DNA of 64,000 nt from Streptomyces bluensis (lineage in GTDB: Bacteria; Actinomycetota; Actinomycetes; Streptomycetales; Streptomycetaceae). Each line of letters opens with the position of its first letter. The first letter of the stretch is position 1. Both the position numbers and the translations under genes were made by a program. Where the stretch lies: assembly GCF_014650715.1 (NCBI RefSeq), contig NZ_BMVM01000008.1, forward strand, positions 248,001-312,000, read 5' to 3'. Of the stretch, positions 1-8,001 are shown piece after piece. The notes under the pieces are model-generated. The model saw nothing but the letters and a program-made list of their open reading frames with translations, was not told where the DNA came from and did no database searches.

Positions 1-318
1 CTGCCGACGGGGAGCGCGGCGGAATACCTGCGACAGTCGATGTACCGGCGGCAGGAGGCATACGCGTTCGACGTGACCTTCGCGGCGCCCGCGGAACTCG
101 TCGCGGCGCGGCTGCCGGGGTGGCTGGGCTCGCCCGAGCCGGTCGACGAGCACAGCTGCCGGCTGCGGGGCACCGCGGACGCGTCCCCGGCGTGGCTGGC
201 TGTGCGACTGGCACTGTTCGACTGCGAGTTCACGGTGCACGAGCCGCCGGAACTGCTCGGGTGTGTACGGGATTTGGGGGCGCGGCTGACGCGGGCGGCG
301 GGCGGGACGACCCCGTGA
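1..318 (+). CDS. WYL-domain transcriptional regulator, C-terminal fragment (5' end outside window)
   Basis: The reading frame is open from base 1 and ends at the TGA at 316-318, so only the last 105 residues are present. The segment has the look of the C-terminal part of YafY-type regulators (N-terminal HTH, central WYL domain, C-terminal extension): alternating strands, a run of small and acidic residues, and the late stretch FTVHEPPELLGCVRDLG, which resembles the end of the WYL C-terminal extension. The DNA-binding part lies to the left of the window. WYL regulators sense nucleic-acid or small-molecule ligands, but nothing here shows the target. A hairpin about 95 bases downstream probably ends its transcript. 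Confidence 0.7.
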   Translation: MPTGSAAEYLRQSMYRRQEAYAFDVTFAAPAELVAARLPGWLGSPEPVDEHSCRLRGTADASPAWLAVRLALFDCEFTVHEPPELLGCVRDLGARLTRAAGGTTP

Positions 319-412
319 CGAGCCCGTAGAGCGCACCCCCGTCCTCTGACGTGCAGGTACGCCACCTGTCGCCCTACGGCGCAGCGCGCCCCTGTGGCAC
401 AATCTGCCGTTC

Positions 413-448
413 GGGTCACCCCGGGGTTCAGGTCCGGGGTGGCCCTTT
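413..448 (+). terminator. Rho-independent-like hairpin after the WYL gene
   Basis: GGTCACCCCGG and CCGGGGTGGCC form an 11-bp inverted repeat around a 9-base loop, followed by TTT. It lies downstream of the WYL regulator, and no other gene starts before it. Confidence 0.6.
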
Positions 449-649
449 GACGTCCGGTGCGTGGCGAGAAGTGGAGCCGGGCTCCGGCGCCAGGGGGGAG
501 GCGCCGAAGCCCGGCTCGGGGAGAGTCCCGGCGCCGGGGGGAGTGCGTCGGGACTTGGCTTTCGGGTATCGGCCGACAGCCGGCGGACGGGGTCGTACGG
601 CGGCGCGGAGGTCGTGCGGGGCACACAACCTCGCCCATAGACCCCGTAC

Positions 650-701
650 ACAGACTTCGTGCACAGAGTTCGTGCAGAGGCTTCGTGCACAGACTCCGTA
701 C
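650..701. repeat. Four 13-bp imperfect tandem repeats
   Basis: Four adjacent 13-base units at 650, 663, 676 and 689 follow the pattern ACAGACTTCGTGC with one to four changes each. They sit in the non-coding stretch between two convergent genes. No spacer structure is present, so this is not a CRISPR array. Confidence 0.7.
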
Positions 702-934
702 AGCGACCTGGGGCTTCGCCCCGGGCCTGGCGTTTCCGGAACCACCTGTCGGTCCTGTGCCCGCCAGTCTTGTGCCCGCGCAGCGCGGGGTTGAAGCGGC
801 GGAACACGGCCAAGTCCGTGCGCGCAGCAACAACCACGCTCAGGCGCACTGGGGTCTCGCGCGAGCCCCGGCCCAAGCGGTCATCGACCTCGTGGCTGTG
901 GCCGTGGCCGCGTGTCGCCTGACGCGCCATGGCG

Positions 935-1933
935 TCAGGCGGCCGCGTCGAACCCCGTGTCCCGCGCCAGCTTCTTCAGCTCAAGCAGCGCGTGCTTCTC
1001 GATCTGGCGGATGCGCTCGCGGGTGAGGCCGTGCTCCTTGCCCACCTCGGTCAGCGTGCGCTCGCGGCCGTCCTCGATGCCGTACCGCATCTTGATGATG
1101 GAGGCCGTGCGCTGGTCGAGGCGCCCGATCAGCTGGTCGAGGCCCTCGCTGCGCAGCAGCGTGAGCACCGACTGCTCGGGCGAGACCGCGGAGGTGTCCT
1201 CCAGCAGGTCGCCGAACTGGGTCTCACCCTCGTCGTCGACCGACATGTTGAGCGAGACCGGGTCGCGCGCCCAGTCCAGCACGTCCGACACGCGCTCGGC
1301 GGTGGAGCCGAGCTCCTCGGCGATCTCCGCGGGCTCCGGGTCGCGGCCGTGCTCGCGGTTGAACTCGCGCTGCACACGGCGGACGCGGCCCAGCTCCTCG
1401 ACGAGGTGGACGGGCAGCCGGATGGTCCGCGACTGGTCCGCTATGGACCGGGTGATGGCCTGACGGATCCACCATGTGGCGTACGTCGAGAACTTGAAGC
1501 CCTTGCGGTAGTCGAACTTCTCGACCGCGCGCACCAGGCCGGCGTTGCCCTCCTGGATCAGGTCCAGCAGGGGCAGGCCACTGCGCGGGTAACGCCGGGC
1601 CACGGCCACGACCAGCCGGAGGTTCGAGCGGATGAAGACGTCCTTCGCACGCTCTCCCTCGGCGGCCAGGGCCTCAAGCTCCTCTCGGGTGGCATCCGCC
1701 TTGGCTTCCTCCTCACCCTCAAGGATCTGCCGCGCGAACACACCCGCCTCGATGGTCTGGGACAGCTCTACTTCCTTGGCGGCGTCCAGCAGCGGCGTAC
1801 GCGCGATCTCGTCGAGGTACATGCCGACCAGGTCGCGGTCGGCGATCTCGCCGCCCGAGGCGCGAACGCTGAGTGCCGCGTCGTCTCCGCCGGAGGCGGA
1901 CGTACGACGGGCGGCGACGGCACGGGTTGCCAT
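935..1933 (-). CDS. hrdD: RNA polymerase sigma factor, HrdD-type (group 2 sigma-70)
   Basis: Encodes 332 residues, the length I recall for HrdD. It directs core RNA polymerase to vegetative-like promoters. Visible landmarks are region 1.2 (DLVGMYLDEIARTPLL), region 2 with NLRLVVAVARRYPRSGLPLL, LIQEGNAGLVRAVEKFDY and FSTYATWWIRQAI, region 3 (SRTIRLPVHLVEEL) and region 4 ending in EVGKEHGLTRERIRQIE. The long N-terminal region 1.1 of HrdB is absent, as in group 2 factors. The ATG at 1931-1933 is preferred over an upstream in-frame start because AAGGGAG lies 5-8 bases before it. A SigR-type promoter lies upstream at 2015-2042. The neighbouring MarR, MFS and TetR genes match what I remember of the hrdD region in other streptomycetes. 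HrdA or HrdC is a less likely identity. Confidence 0.88.
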   Translation of the reverse strand: MATRAVAARRTSASGGDDAALSVRASGGEIADRDLVGMYLDEIARTPLLDAAKEVELSQTIEAGVFARQILEGEEEAKADATREELEALAAEGERAKDVFIRSNLRLVVAVARRYPRSGLPLLDLIQEGNAGLVRAVEKFDYRKGFKFSTYATWWIRQAITRSIADQSRTIRLPVHLVEELGRVRRVQREFNREHGRDPEPAEIAEELGSTAERVSDVLDWARDPVSLNMSVDDEGETQFGDLLEDTSAVSPEQSVLTLLRSEGLDQLIGRLDQRTASIIKMRYGIEDGRERTLTEVGKEHGLTRERIRQIEKHALLELKKLARDTGFDAAA

Positions 1934-2014
1934 GCGTGCTCCCTTGCGATGGTGGGCTAGCGGATGGTCCTGTGACACTGGTCACCCCCTCGGGTGCCCG
2001 GCATCCGAAGGAAA

Positions 2015-2042
2015 CAACGACTGGAATCGGGACAGAATTCCC
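2015..2042 (-). promoter_or_regulatory. SigR-type promoter of hrdD
   Basis: Read on the minus strand, GGGAAT (2037-2042) is followed after exactly 18 bases by GTTG (2015-2018). This matches the SigR consensus GGGAAT-N18-GTT for disulfide stress in Streptomyces, and hrdD is a known SigR target. The -10 element lies about 80 bases upstream of the chosen ATG. Confidence 0.85.
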
Positions 2043-2219
2043 AACCTGCACCTCAATTTTTCTGATCATGCAGTACCCTGCCCCGACTACAAGGCGTGAA
2101 CGGATGCCGCCGGAACGTACGGAGGCGCAGATCAGTGCCGCCCTTGGCCGCCCCTCCCACTCCTGAAGACGACCCGCGCCGCCCGAAAGTTGCCGGGACG
2201 CGGCTCACAGGCAGGGCTG

Positions 2220-5200
2220 CTATGCCTCCTGGGCACGGGGAAGCCTGGCCATGGCGGCGCGGATGGTGCCCGTGACTTCGGGGACGTCGAATCCCAGGCG
2301 GCGGAAGCGGACGGCGGCCTCGGGGATGGTGATGCCGAGTTTCACGGAGGCAGCACACAGTTGGCTCAGGGATACGGGGTCTTCGGGCTCCATCCACGGG
2401 GCCGCGCTGTCCAGGTCATAACTGAGCAGCATCAGATCGTCGGCCAGATCGCCCGGGTCGAGGTGGTCGTGGCGGGGGATCCGAAATCCGTACGACTCCA
2501 AGCGGGCCGCGATCTCCTCGACAGGCCTTCTCAGCTCGCGGGCGGTGCCCAGCAGAGCCGCCAGGGAAACGTCCGTTCCGCTCACCTTGCGCTCACTCCA
2601 GAGCTTGAGCTCGTGGTCGGGCAGCAGGGCATCGTCCAGCTCGTCCGGTTCCTGGGGAAAGTCCAGCGGAACGGCCACCCCGAGCGCGCGGAGCCGGTCC
2701 GTCACCGTGGCCAGGGACCACCCCAGCACATCGGCCGCGCTCCACAGGTCGACGAAGTCGAGCCTGTCGAGCAGACTCGGCGAGACGTCCTCAAGTTCGA
2801 GGGCGTCGAGGAGTTCCCGATCCGCTTCAGAGAGCTCGGTGTGCGGCGCCGTCCTCGGGCGCAGTCCGTAGTCGCTCAGCGCGGCGATCACGTCGTCCAC
2901 CTCCTGGCCGGACGCCTCTGCGGCCCGCCGCACATGCCCGAAGGGCACCTCCTCGCCGACCTCAAGCCAAGGAGGCTCACCGTCAAGCCGAGTGCTGAGC
3001 AGGGGGAGGTCCTCGGGGCGCGACCGTTCGGGCAGGTCGGTGACCGTCAGGCCGTACGCCCTCAGTGTCCGGCACACGTCCGCTGCGGGGAGGCCGGTGC
3101 GGACCGAGGCCCGGAGCACATGCCCTGGAGGAACCTCCCGCTCGGCAGCACACCAGTTGCCCTCGCCCTCGCCGTCCCTGCTCAGCAGGACGAGGTCGGT
3201 CCTCTCCGGGCGGTCCGGAAGGCCGGCGGCCAGAGAGACGTCGAAGCCGTAGGGGGTCATCCGTGCGGCGGTCTCCCCGATGCCGAGGCCGTGTCTCACA
3301 TAGGCATCGAGGAAGTGGCCCAGCGGAACGGGGACATCCGTGGAACGCCAAGGGGCCGAGACGTCCGGCCTCGGGGCCCTCCCAGCCCACTTGAGGAGCG
3401 AGAGATCGAGCGGATCAGGATCGTCGTCGGGGTAGTGGTCGAGGGCCGTCACGTCGGCACCCAGGGCGGCGGCGCGGAGGGCGATCCGCCGCGGGGTCAT
3501 CCCGAGACGTGCCGCTGTCCACAGCACGAAACCGGGCTTGGACCAGTCCCCTGCCTCCAGCCACTCCCCGGACGGTGCGAGCAAGGCGGAGTCCGACGGC
3601 AGGGCGGGGAGGAGGCGACCCACCGTGCCCAGTTCCGGGACGAGGTCGACGAGCCGTTGCGCCTGCCCGTGCGCGAGGAGCCGCCACAGCAGTACGTGGT
3701 CCGGCATGCCTCTGGAGGGACGGTTGTCCGCGCGCGTGGCAAAGCCGATGATCCCCGAGTCCCAGGGCAGAATCCCCACCTCGGCCGGTCTGAAAAACTT
3801 GCCGTCCCGCAGTTCCAGCTCCAGGTCGGTCGCCATGAGCGCTTCGGTGACGATGTCGGCGACCTTCGGGCTGGTCTCGGCCACGGAGGAGATCCACTCG
3901 GTGGTGACCTGCGCGTCCATCGACGTGACCAGTTCGCGCGCTGCCGTGCGCAGCAGCCGTTCCACGTCTTCCGATACATCGTCGAGGATCTGCAGACGGT
4001 CGACGGACAGCTTCGGAACGAGGTCCCCGGTCAGGTTCACCAGCCCCCCTCGCAGCACCGGGTAGGCCGCACGCCTGAAGCGACCCGCCATCCCCTGCGA
4101 CTCCGCCAGCACGCCTCGGCGCTGCTCGGGCCGGGTCAGGATGCCGTCGACCAGCACGCCACCGCCGGACTCGCACCAGACCACCGACGGGGCGACAGCG
4201 CCCTCCGGAACCGGGCCGGGCACCTGCCAGCCCGAGGCGGTGAGCCTGTCCGAGCCGTCACCGCTGGGCCCCGGTTTCAGCCGGTAGGCCCCCGCCGCCC
4301 ACCGTGCCGACCGCGCCCCGTGCTCGACCTCGACGTCGGCGTCCGACACCCCGAGCAGCCGCACCAGCTCCGTTACGCAGGAGGGCGCCTCCTTCCGCAG
4401 ATACAGCCGTACCGTCGTCCCCGGATACCGTCGCTCCGTGCTCCTCTCGATCCGGAACAGGTGGTTGGGCCCGTAGATCGCGACCTTGAAGCACGGCTCC
4501 GACGTTGCCCCGTCCTCACCCAGCCGACGGGTCACGACCTCGATCTCATCCGCGATCATGAAGTAGCTGAGCACACCGATGCCGAAGCGGCTGACGGGGT
4601 AGAGGTTGATACCCACGGCCTCCCAGTTCGCCCGTTCGTTGCGTACGTCCGTCAGGTCGGTGAAGCGGGTGCCCGCGCGCGCGAAGACGCGGCTGAGCTC
4701 GGACTCGCCCATGCCGATGCCGTTGTCCTCGCACAGCAGGTACGGGCGGCCGTCCGGCCCGACTCCCTGCTCGAAGCGGATCCGCCCCTTCCAGTCATCC
4801 GGGGAGGCGCCGGGCCTGGTCGCCAGGAAGTCGGTGCGGGCCTTGCGGTAGCGGCAGGCGTCCAGCGCGTTCTGGTAGAGCTCGCGGATCGCGAGCCCCG
4901 GGCTGCGGTACAGCTGGTCACCCATGAGCAGTTCCTGCACGCGGCGGGCGTCCACACGGAACTTGCTGTAGCTCTCGAACTTGGGCCGGTCGTGGTCGTC
5001 CAGCGCCGCCTCGACACCCTCGGCGGAGGCGCGCAGGGGCAGCGCGCGCAGGGGCTCCAGGAGTTCGTCGCCGCGGGCCGCGCGGTGGATGTCGTAGAGA
5101 AGGACGTCGACCTGCTCCACATGCCGCCGCAACGCCTCGACCACGGCCTCGTGATGGCAGTCGGCGGCCTGGAGCACCATGGGGCCGCTGTCGGCGTGCC

Positions 5201-6239
5201 AGGCGGCGCCCGCCACCGTCTCGTGCAGTTCGGCCAGGTCCACGCGGTACGGGATGCCGAGGTTCTCGACGAGGTCGTCGGGGAGAGCGGGGATGTCCAG
5301 CGCCCTGGCGCGGGCGATGGCCAGGAGGAGGGCGAGGCGGCGGACGCGGACCTTCTGGGGTATGCCGCCGGTTCCCGGTACGGAGACGGCCGAGTCGATA
5401 CGGTCGAGGCGCTCCGGCCGGCACATCTCCCCCAGCGGCAACCGCAGCCCGTAGAGCAGTTGCCCCGCGCGGCGTTTGTGGAACAGGGCGGTCAACGAGG
5501 CGTCCGGCAGGGGAAGTCGCTTGACCAGGTCCGTGTACGCCGTCCAGTGGTCCTCCGTCCCCCGCAGACCGTGGTCGATCCACTGGTGGAACAGCCACCA
5601 CCCGATGTCCGACTCCGCGCCCGGGCGTTCGGGCAGGTCCAGCGTGGCCCGGCGGACGAGGCGTTCGTGACCCCGGTCGAAGAACTTCTCGAAGTCCGCC
5701 CGGTCTCCCGCGGCTCGGGTCGGGCGGAGGTTCGCGGGGCCGACGTGGGCGCGGGCGGCGGCCGTACGCACCCAGAGCGTCTGGGACAGGAACGGCGTGA
5801 GGGTGAGCAGGAGCACCTCGGCGGGCTGGAAGTCCCAGTCGGCGGCGCCCTCCGCGCACACCAACTGGCTGGTCTCGCCGTGGAAGCGGGTGGCGAAGGG
5901 GCGGTCCCACCACGGGTCGCGCGGGTCGCCGGTCAGCTCGCGCTCACCCTCGTCGTGCAACTCGGCGAGAACGGAAGTGATGGCGCGGGCCGCGTCCCGG
6001 GCGGCGGTGGCGTCCCGGCCCTCCGGGATCCGGTCCCACAGCGGGGAGTCCGAGAGCTCCCGCACCCAGGGGTGGGCCGACGGCGGCTCGGTCTCGGCCG
6101 AGGGTGCGGCCGAGCCGTACTGGTTGAGCACCAGCGACGCCACGTAGTGCGCCTGCACGGCCGAACCATGGACCGTGCCGCCGCTGAAGGTGTTCCCCGC
6201 CCCGCTGTTCGCGCCGTTCGCCCCACCTGGATCTGTCAC
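2220..6239 (-). CDS. Large GHKL (Hsp90-like) ATPase with C-terminal repeated wHTH-like helical units
   Basis: 1,339 residues from a GTG start. Residues about 430-620 form a Bergerat ATP-binding fold: N box with ELYQNALDA (E453, N457), G1 box DNGIGM (505-510), G2 region SRFGIGVLSYF (550-560) and a GTTV strand near 607. This is the HtpG/Hsp90 arrangement, but the flanks are not HtpG. Residues 1-40 contain NTFSGGTVHGSAVQA, a short segment I associate with streptomycete conflict-type proteins. From about residue 900 to the end, a unit of about 32 residues recurs about seven times at roughly 70-residue spacing. It has the form (L/F)GH-L-A-(V)-LG---EEVA-RL--YGFDV, which looks like tandem winged-HTH-like domains. 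I recall Hsp90-type NTPases with such repeats being predicted biological-conflict proteins, but no effector domain or partner gene is visible. The GTG start has only a weak ribosome-binding site. The 286-bp gap to hrdD carries the latter's promoter. Confidence 0.8.
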   Translation of the reverse strand: MTDPGGANGANSGAGNTFSGGTVHGSAVQAHYVASLVLNQYGSAAPSAETEPPSAHPWVRELSDSPLWDRIPEGRDATAARDAARAITSVLAELHDEGERELTGDPRDPWWDRPFATRFHGETSQLVCAEGAADWDFQPAEVLLLTLTPFLSQTLWVRTAAARAHVGPANLRPTRAAGDRADFEKFFDRGHERLVRRATLDLPERPGAESDIGWWLFHQWIDHGLRGTEDHWTAYTDLVKRLPLPDASLTALFHKRRAGQLLYGLRLPLGEMCRPERLDRIDSAVSVPGTGGIPQKVRVRRLALLLAIARARALDIPALPDDLVENLGIPYRVDLAELHETVAGAAWHADSGPMVLQAADCHHEAVVEALRRHVEQVDVLLYDIHRAARGDELLEPLRALPLRASAEGVEAALDDHDRPKFESYSKFRVDARRVQELLMGDQLYRSPGLAIRELYQNALDACRYRKARTDFLATRPGASPDDWKGRIRFEQGVGPDGRPYLLCEDNGIGMGESELSRVFARAGTRFTDLTDVRNERANWEAVGINLYPVSRFGIGVLSYFMIADEIEVVTRRLGEDGATSEPCFKVAIYGPNHLFRIERSTERRYPGTTVRLYLRKEAPSCVTELVRLLGVSDADVEVEHGARSARWAAGAYRLKPGPSGDGSDRLTASGWQVPGPVPEGAVAPSVVWCESGGGVLVDGILTRPEQRRGVLAESQGMAGRFRRAAYPVLRGGLVNLTGDLVPKLSVDRLQILDDVSEDVERLLRTAARELVTSMDAQVTTEWISSVAETSPKVADIVTEALMATDLELELRDGKFFRPAEVGILPWDSGIIGFATRADNRPSRGMPDHVLLWRLLAHGQAQRLVDLVPELGTVGRLLPALPSDSALLAPSGEWLEAGDWSKPGFVLWTAARLGMTPRRIALRAAALGADVTALDHYPDDDPDPLDLSLLKWAGRAPRPDVSAPWRSTDVPVPLGHFLDAYVRHGLGIGETAARMTPYGFDVSLAAGLPDRPERTDLVLLSRDGEGEGNWCAAEREVPPGHVLRASVRTGLPAADVCRTLRAYGLTVTDLPERSRPEDLPLLSTRLDGEPPWLEVGEEVPFGHVRRAAEASGQEVDDVIAALSDYGLRPRTAPHTELSEADRELLDALELEDVSPSLLDRLDFVDLWSAADVLGWSLATVTDRLRALGVAVPLDFPQEPDELDDALLPDHELKLWSERKVSGTDVSLAALLGTARELRRPVEEIAARLESYGFRIPRHDHLDPGDLADDLMLLSYDLDSAAPWMEPEDPVSLSQLCAASVKLGITIPEAAVRFRRLGFDVPEVTGTIRAAMARLPRAQEA

Positions 6240-6328
6240 GCCGTCAAGCGTAGAAGCAACTCCCGCGGCCCATCAGGGGAAATGCGTCAGTGACCGGAGT
6301 GACCGGGCGCAGCGCCGTCGTCAGCGCC

Positions 6329-6415
6329 GAAGACCGACGCGGGAGTCAGGGCGGAAGACCGACGCGGGAGTCGGCACCGAAGACCGACGTAGGAGTCAGG
6401 GCCGAAGACCGAACG
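6329..6415. repeat. 25-bp tandem repeats upstream of the GHKL ATPase gene
   Basis: Three and a half units of 25 bases, starting GAAGACCGACGCGGGAGTC at 6329, 6354, 6379 and (partial) 6404. They differ at a few positions. They fill the gap between the start of the ATPase gene and the stop of the dioxygenase gene, both on the minus strand. Confidence 0.8.
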
Positions 6416-6431
6416 ACCGCCCTCAGCCCCC

Positions 6432-7232
6432 TCAGCCGAACTGCACCGACCGCTTGGCCAGCCCCATCCAGAATCCGTCGATCACCGACTTCTGGGCGTC
6501 CAGCTCGCCGGAGGCCTCGGCCGCGCCCATCGTGACGAAGAGCGGCGCGAAGTGTTCGGTACGGGGATGGGCCAGCAGGCCGGAAGGGGACTTGCGGGTG
6601 AAGTCGAGGAGCGCGTCCCAGTCGCGGTTCTCCAGAGCGCGGTGACCCCAGTCGTCGAACTCCACGGACCAGGACGGGATGCCTCCCTGCCGCAGGGCCG
6701 CGAGGTTGTGGGTGAAGAAGCCGGAGCCGATGATCAGAACGCCCTCGTCGCGCAGGGGCGCCAGCCTGCGGCCGATCTCCATCAGCCGCACGGGGTCGAG
6801 CGTCGGCATCGAGATCTGGAGCACCGGGATGTCGGCCTCGGGGAACATCTCGACCAGCGGGACGTACGCGCCGTGATCCAGGCCGCGGTCGGGGATGTCC
6901 TGCACGGGCACGCCGGGGGCGCGCAGCAGCTTGCGGACGGACTCGGCGAGCTCGGGCGCGCCGGGGGCCTCGTACGTCACCTGGTAGTAGTGCTCGGGGA
7001 AGCCCCAGAAGTCGTAGACAAGAGGGATCGTCTCGACGGCGCCGAGCGCCAGCGGGGCCTCCTCCCAGTGCGCGGAGACCATCAGGATCGCCCTGGGGCG
7101 CGGCAGTCCGGCCGACCAGGCGGCCAGTTCACCGGGCCAGACCGGGTCGTCGGCGAGCGGCGGCGCGCCGTGGCTCAGATAGAGGGCCGGCATCCGCGTC
7201 ACGACGGGGTGCTCTTCGGCGACGGCGGACAT
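6432..7232 (-). CDS. DODA-type extradiol ring-opening dioxygenase (YgiD family)
   Basis: 266 residues. The family opens catechol-type rings (for example 4,5-DOPA) using a non-haem metal. Visible hallmarks are ALYLSHGAPPL at the N-terminus (metal-binding His), AILMVSAHWEE, YDFWGFPEHYYQVTYEAPG, DRGLDHGAYVPLVEMFP with its conserved DHG, and GSGFFTHNL near the middle. The ATG at 7230-7232 is chosen because GAGGGAG lies eight bases upstream; an in-frame ATG 15 codons further up lacks such a site. It is divergent from a MarR-type gene, with operator-like repeats between them, which suggests the MarR protein controls it in response to an aromatic or electrophilic ligand. The true substrate cannot be read from sequence. 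Confidence 0.87.
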   Translation of the reverse strand: MSAVAEEHPVVTRMPALYLSHGAPPLADDPVWPGELAAWSAGLPRPRAILMVSAHWEEAPLALGAVETIPLVYDFWGFPEHYYQVTYEAPGAPELAESVRKLLRAPGVPVQDIPDRGLDHGAYVPLVEMFPEADIPVLQISMPTLDPVRLMEIGRRLAPLRDEGVLIIGSGFFTHNLAALRQGGIPSWSVEFDDWGHRALENRDWDALLDFTRKSPSGLLAHPRTEHFAPLFVTMGAAEASGELDAQKSVIDGFWMGLAKRSVQFG

Positions 7233-7264
7233 GCGACGACTCCCTCGCTCAACCTGAAGATATT

Positions 7265-7322
7265 CTTGAAAGCTCAAGCTCTACGCTGCACAGGTTACGC
7301 CTTATTTGTTCAAGTTTCAAGG
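7265..7322. promoter_or_regulatory. Operator-like repeats between the dioxygenase and MarR genes
   Basis: CTTGAAAGCTCAAG (7265-7278) is an inverted repeat with CTTGA/TCAAG arms. A second cluster, TTCAAGTTTCAAGG (7310-7322), repeats the TTCAAG/TCAAG core. Both lie between divergent starts, as expected for MarR-family operators. TACAGT (about 7333) could be the -10 of a leaderless marR transcript. Confidence 0.55.
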
Positions 7323-7344
7323 ATGGGCCTCGTACAGTAGATAC

Positions 7345-7848
7345 ATGAATACGGCACCCGCTGAAGAGCCCCGCTGGCTGACCGACGAGGAACAGCGCAC
7401 GTGGCGCGCGTATGTCCACGCCTCGACCCTGCTGGAGGACCATCTCGACCGGCAGTTGCAGCGTGACGCGGGCATGCCGCACGTCTACTACCACCTGCTC
7501 GTGGTGCTCAGCGAGGCGCCGCGGCGGCGGCTGCGGATGACCGAGTTGGCGATGCGCGCGAAGATCACGCGGTCGCGGCTCTCCCATGCGGTGGCCCGGC
7601 TGGAGAAGAACGGCTGGGTGCGGCGCGAGGACTGCGCCGACGACAAGCGGGGGCAGTTCGCGGTGCTGACGGACCAGGGGTACGACGTGCTGGCGCAGAG
7701 CGCGCCCGGGCACGTGCAGGCTGTGCGGCAGGCGATCTTCGACCGGTTGTCCTCGGAGCAACGGGAGTCCCTCGGCGAGATCATGCAGATCGTGGCCGAG
7801 GGTTTGCAGCCGAAGGAGGCGGGGGCGGACCTTCCTTGGTTGAGGTGA
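7345..7848 (+). CDS. MarR-family transcriptional regulator
   Basis: 167 residues with a winged-helix core: HVYYHLLVVLSEAP, then RLRMTELAMRAKITRSRLSHAVARLEKNGWVRRE (the HTH with its recognition helix) and the wing DCADDKRGQFAVLTDQG. These proteins bind palindromes as dimers and are released by phenolic or oxidant ligands. The ATG at 7345 is chosen over an in-frame start 13 codons upstream because the protein from here has the usual MarR length. The possible -10 TACAGT only about seven bases before the ATG suggests a leaderless transcript. It is divergent from the extradiol dioxygenase and probably regulates it and itself. Confidence 0.85.
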   Translation: MNTAPAEEPRWLTDEEQRTWRAYVHASTLLEDHLDRQLQRDAGMPHVYYHLLVVLSEAPRRRLRMTELAMRAKITRSRLSHAVARLEKNGWVRREDCADDKRGQFAVLTDQGYDVLAQSAPGHVQAVRQAIFDRLSSEQRESLGEIMQIVAEGLQPKEAGADLPWLR

Positions 7849-7891
7849 AGTCCCCGGGTTGAGGTGGAGCCCCGCGCCCTTGAAAAGCACT

Positions 7892-7970
7892 GGGCCCGCC
7901 CCGGCCTTGTCCGGGGCGGGCCGGGGCGGGCCGGGGCGGGCCGGGGCGGGCCGGGGCGGGCCGGGGCGGG
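7892..7970. repeat. Hairpin expanded into six CCGGGGCGGG decamers
   Basis: GGGCCCGCCCCGG (7892-7904) pairs with CCGGGGCGGGCC beginning at 7911, a plausible bidirectional terminator between the convergent marR and MFS genes. The right arm is then repeated in perfect 10-base units at 7911, 7921, 7931, 7941, 7951 and 7961. The G-rich strand has many runs of three or four G and could form quadruplexes. Confidence 0.85.
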
Positions 7971-8001
7971 CCGACGAAGTGTGCCCGAAGTGTGGGTGGG
8001 G

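Larger units (their letters stand above)
319..934. other. Gene-free stretch between the WYL gene and hrdD
   Basis: About 600 bases with no coding signal I trust. Overlapping frames on both strands stay open only because of base composition, and none has a ribosome-binding site or family resemblance. It holds the hairpin at 413-448 and a run of 13-bp repeats at 650-701. The convergent ends of the WYL gene and hrdD flank it. Confidence 0.6.

Noticed and set aside
650..701. CRISPR array at the 13-bp repeats
   Set aside because: Repeats are directly adjacent, short and diverged, with no spacers and no cas genes nearby. The same applies to the other tandem arrays.
2190..6293. A very long open frame on the plus strand opposite the GHKL ATPase gene
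   Set aside because: It mirrors the ATPase gene, has no ribosome-binding site and translates to a Gln/Arg/His-rich sequence without family motifs. High G+C at third positions opens opposite frames.
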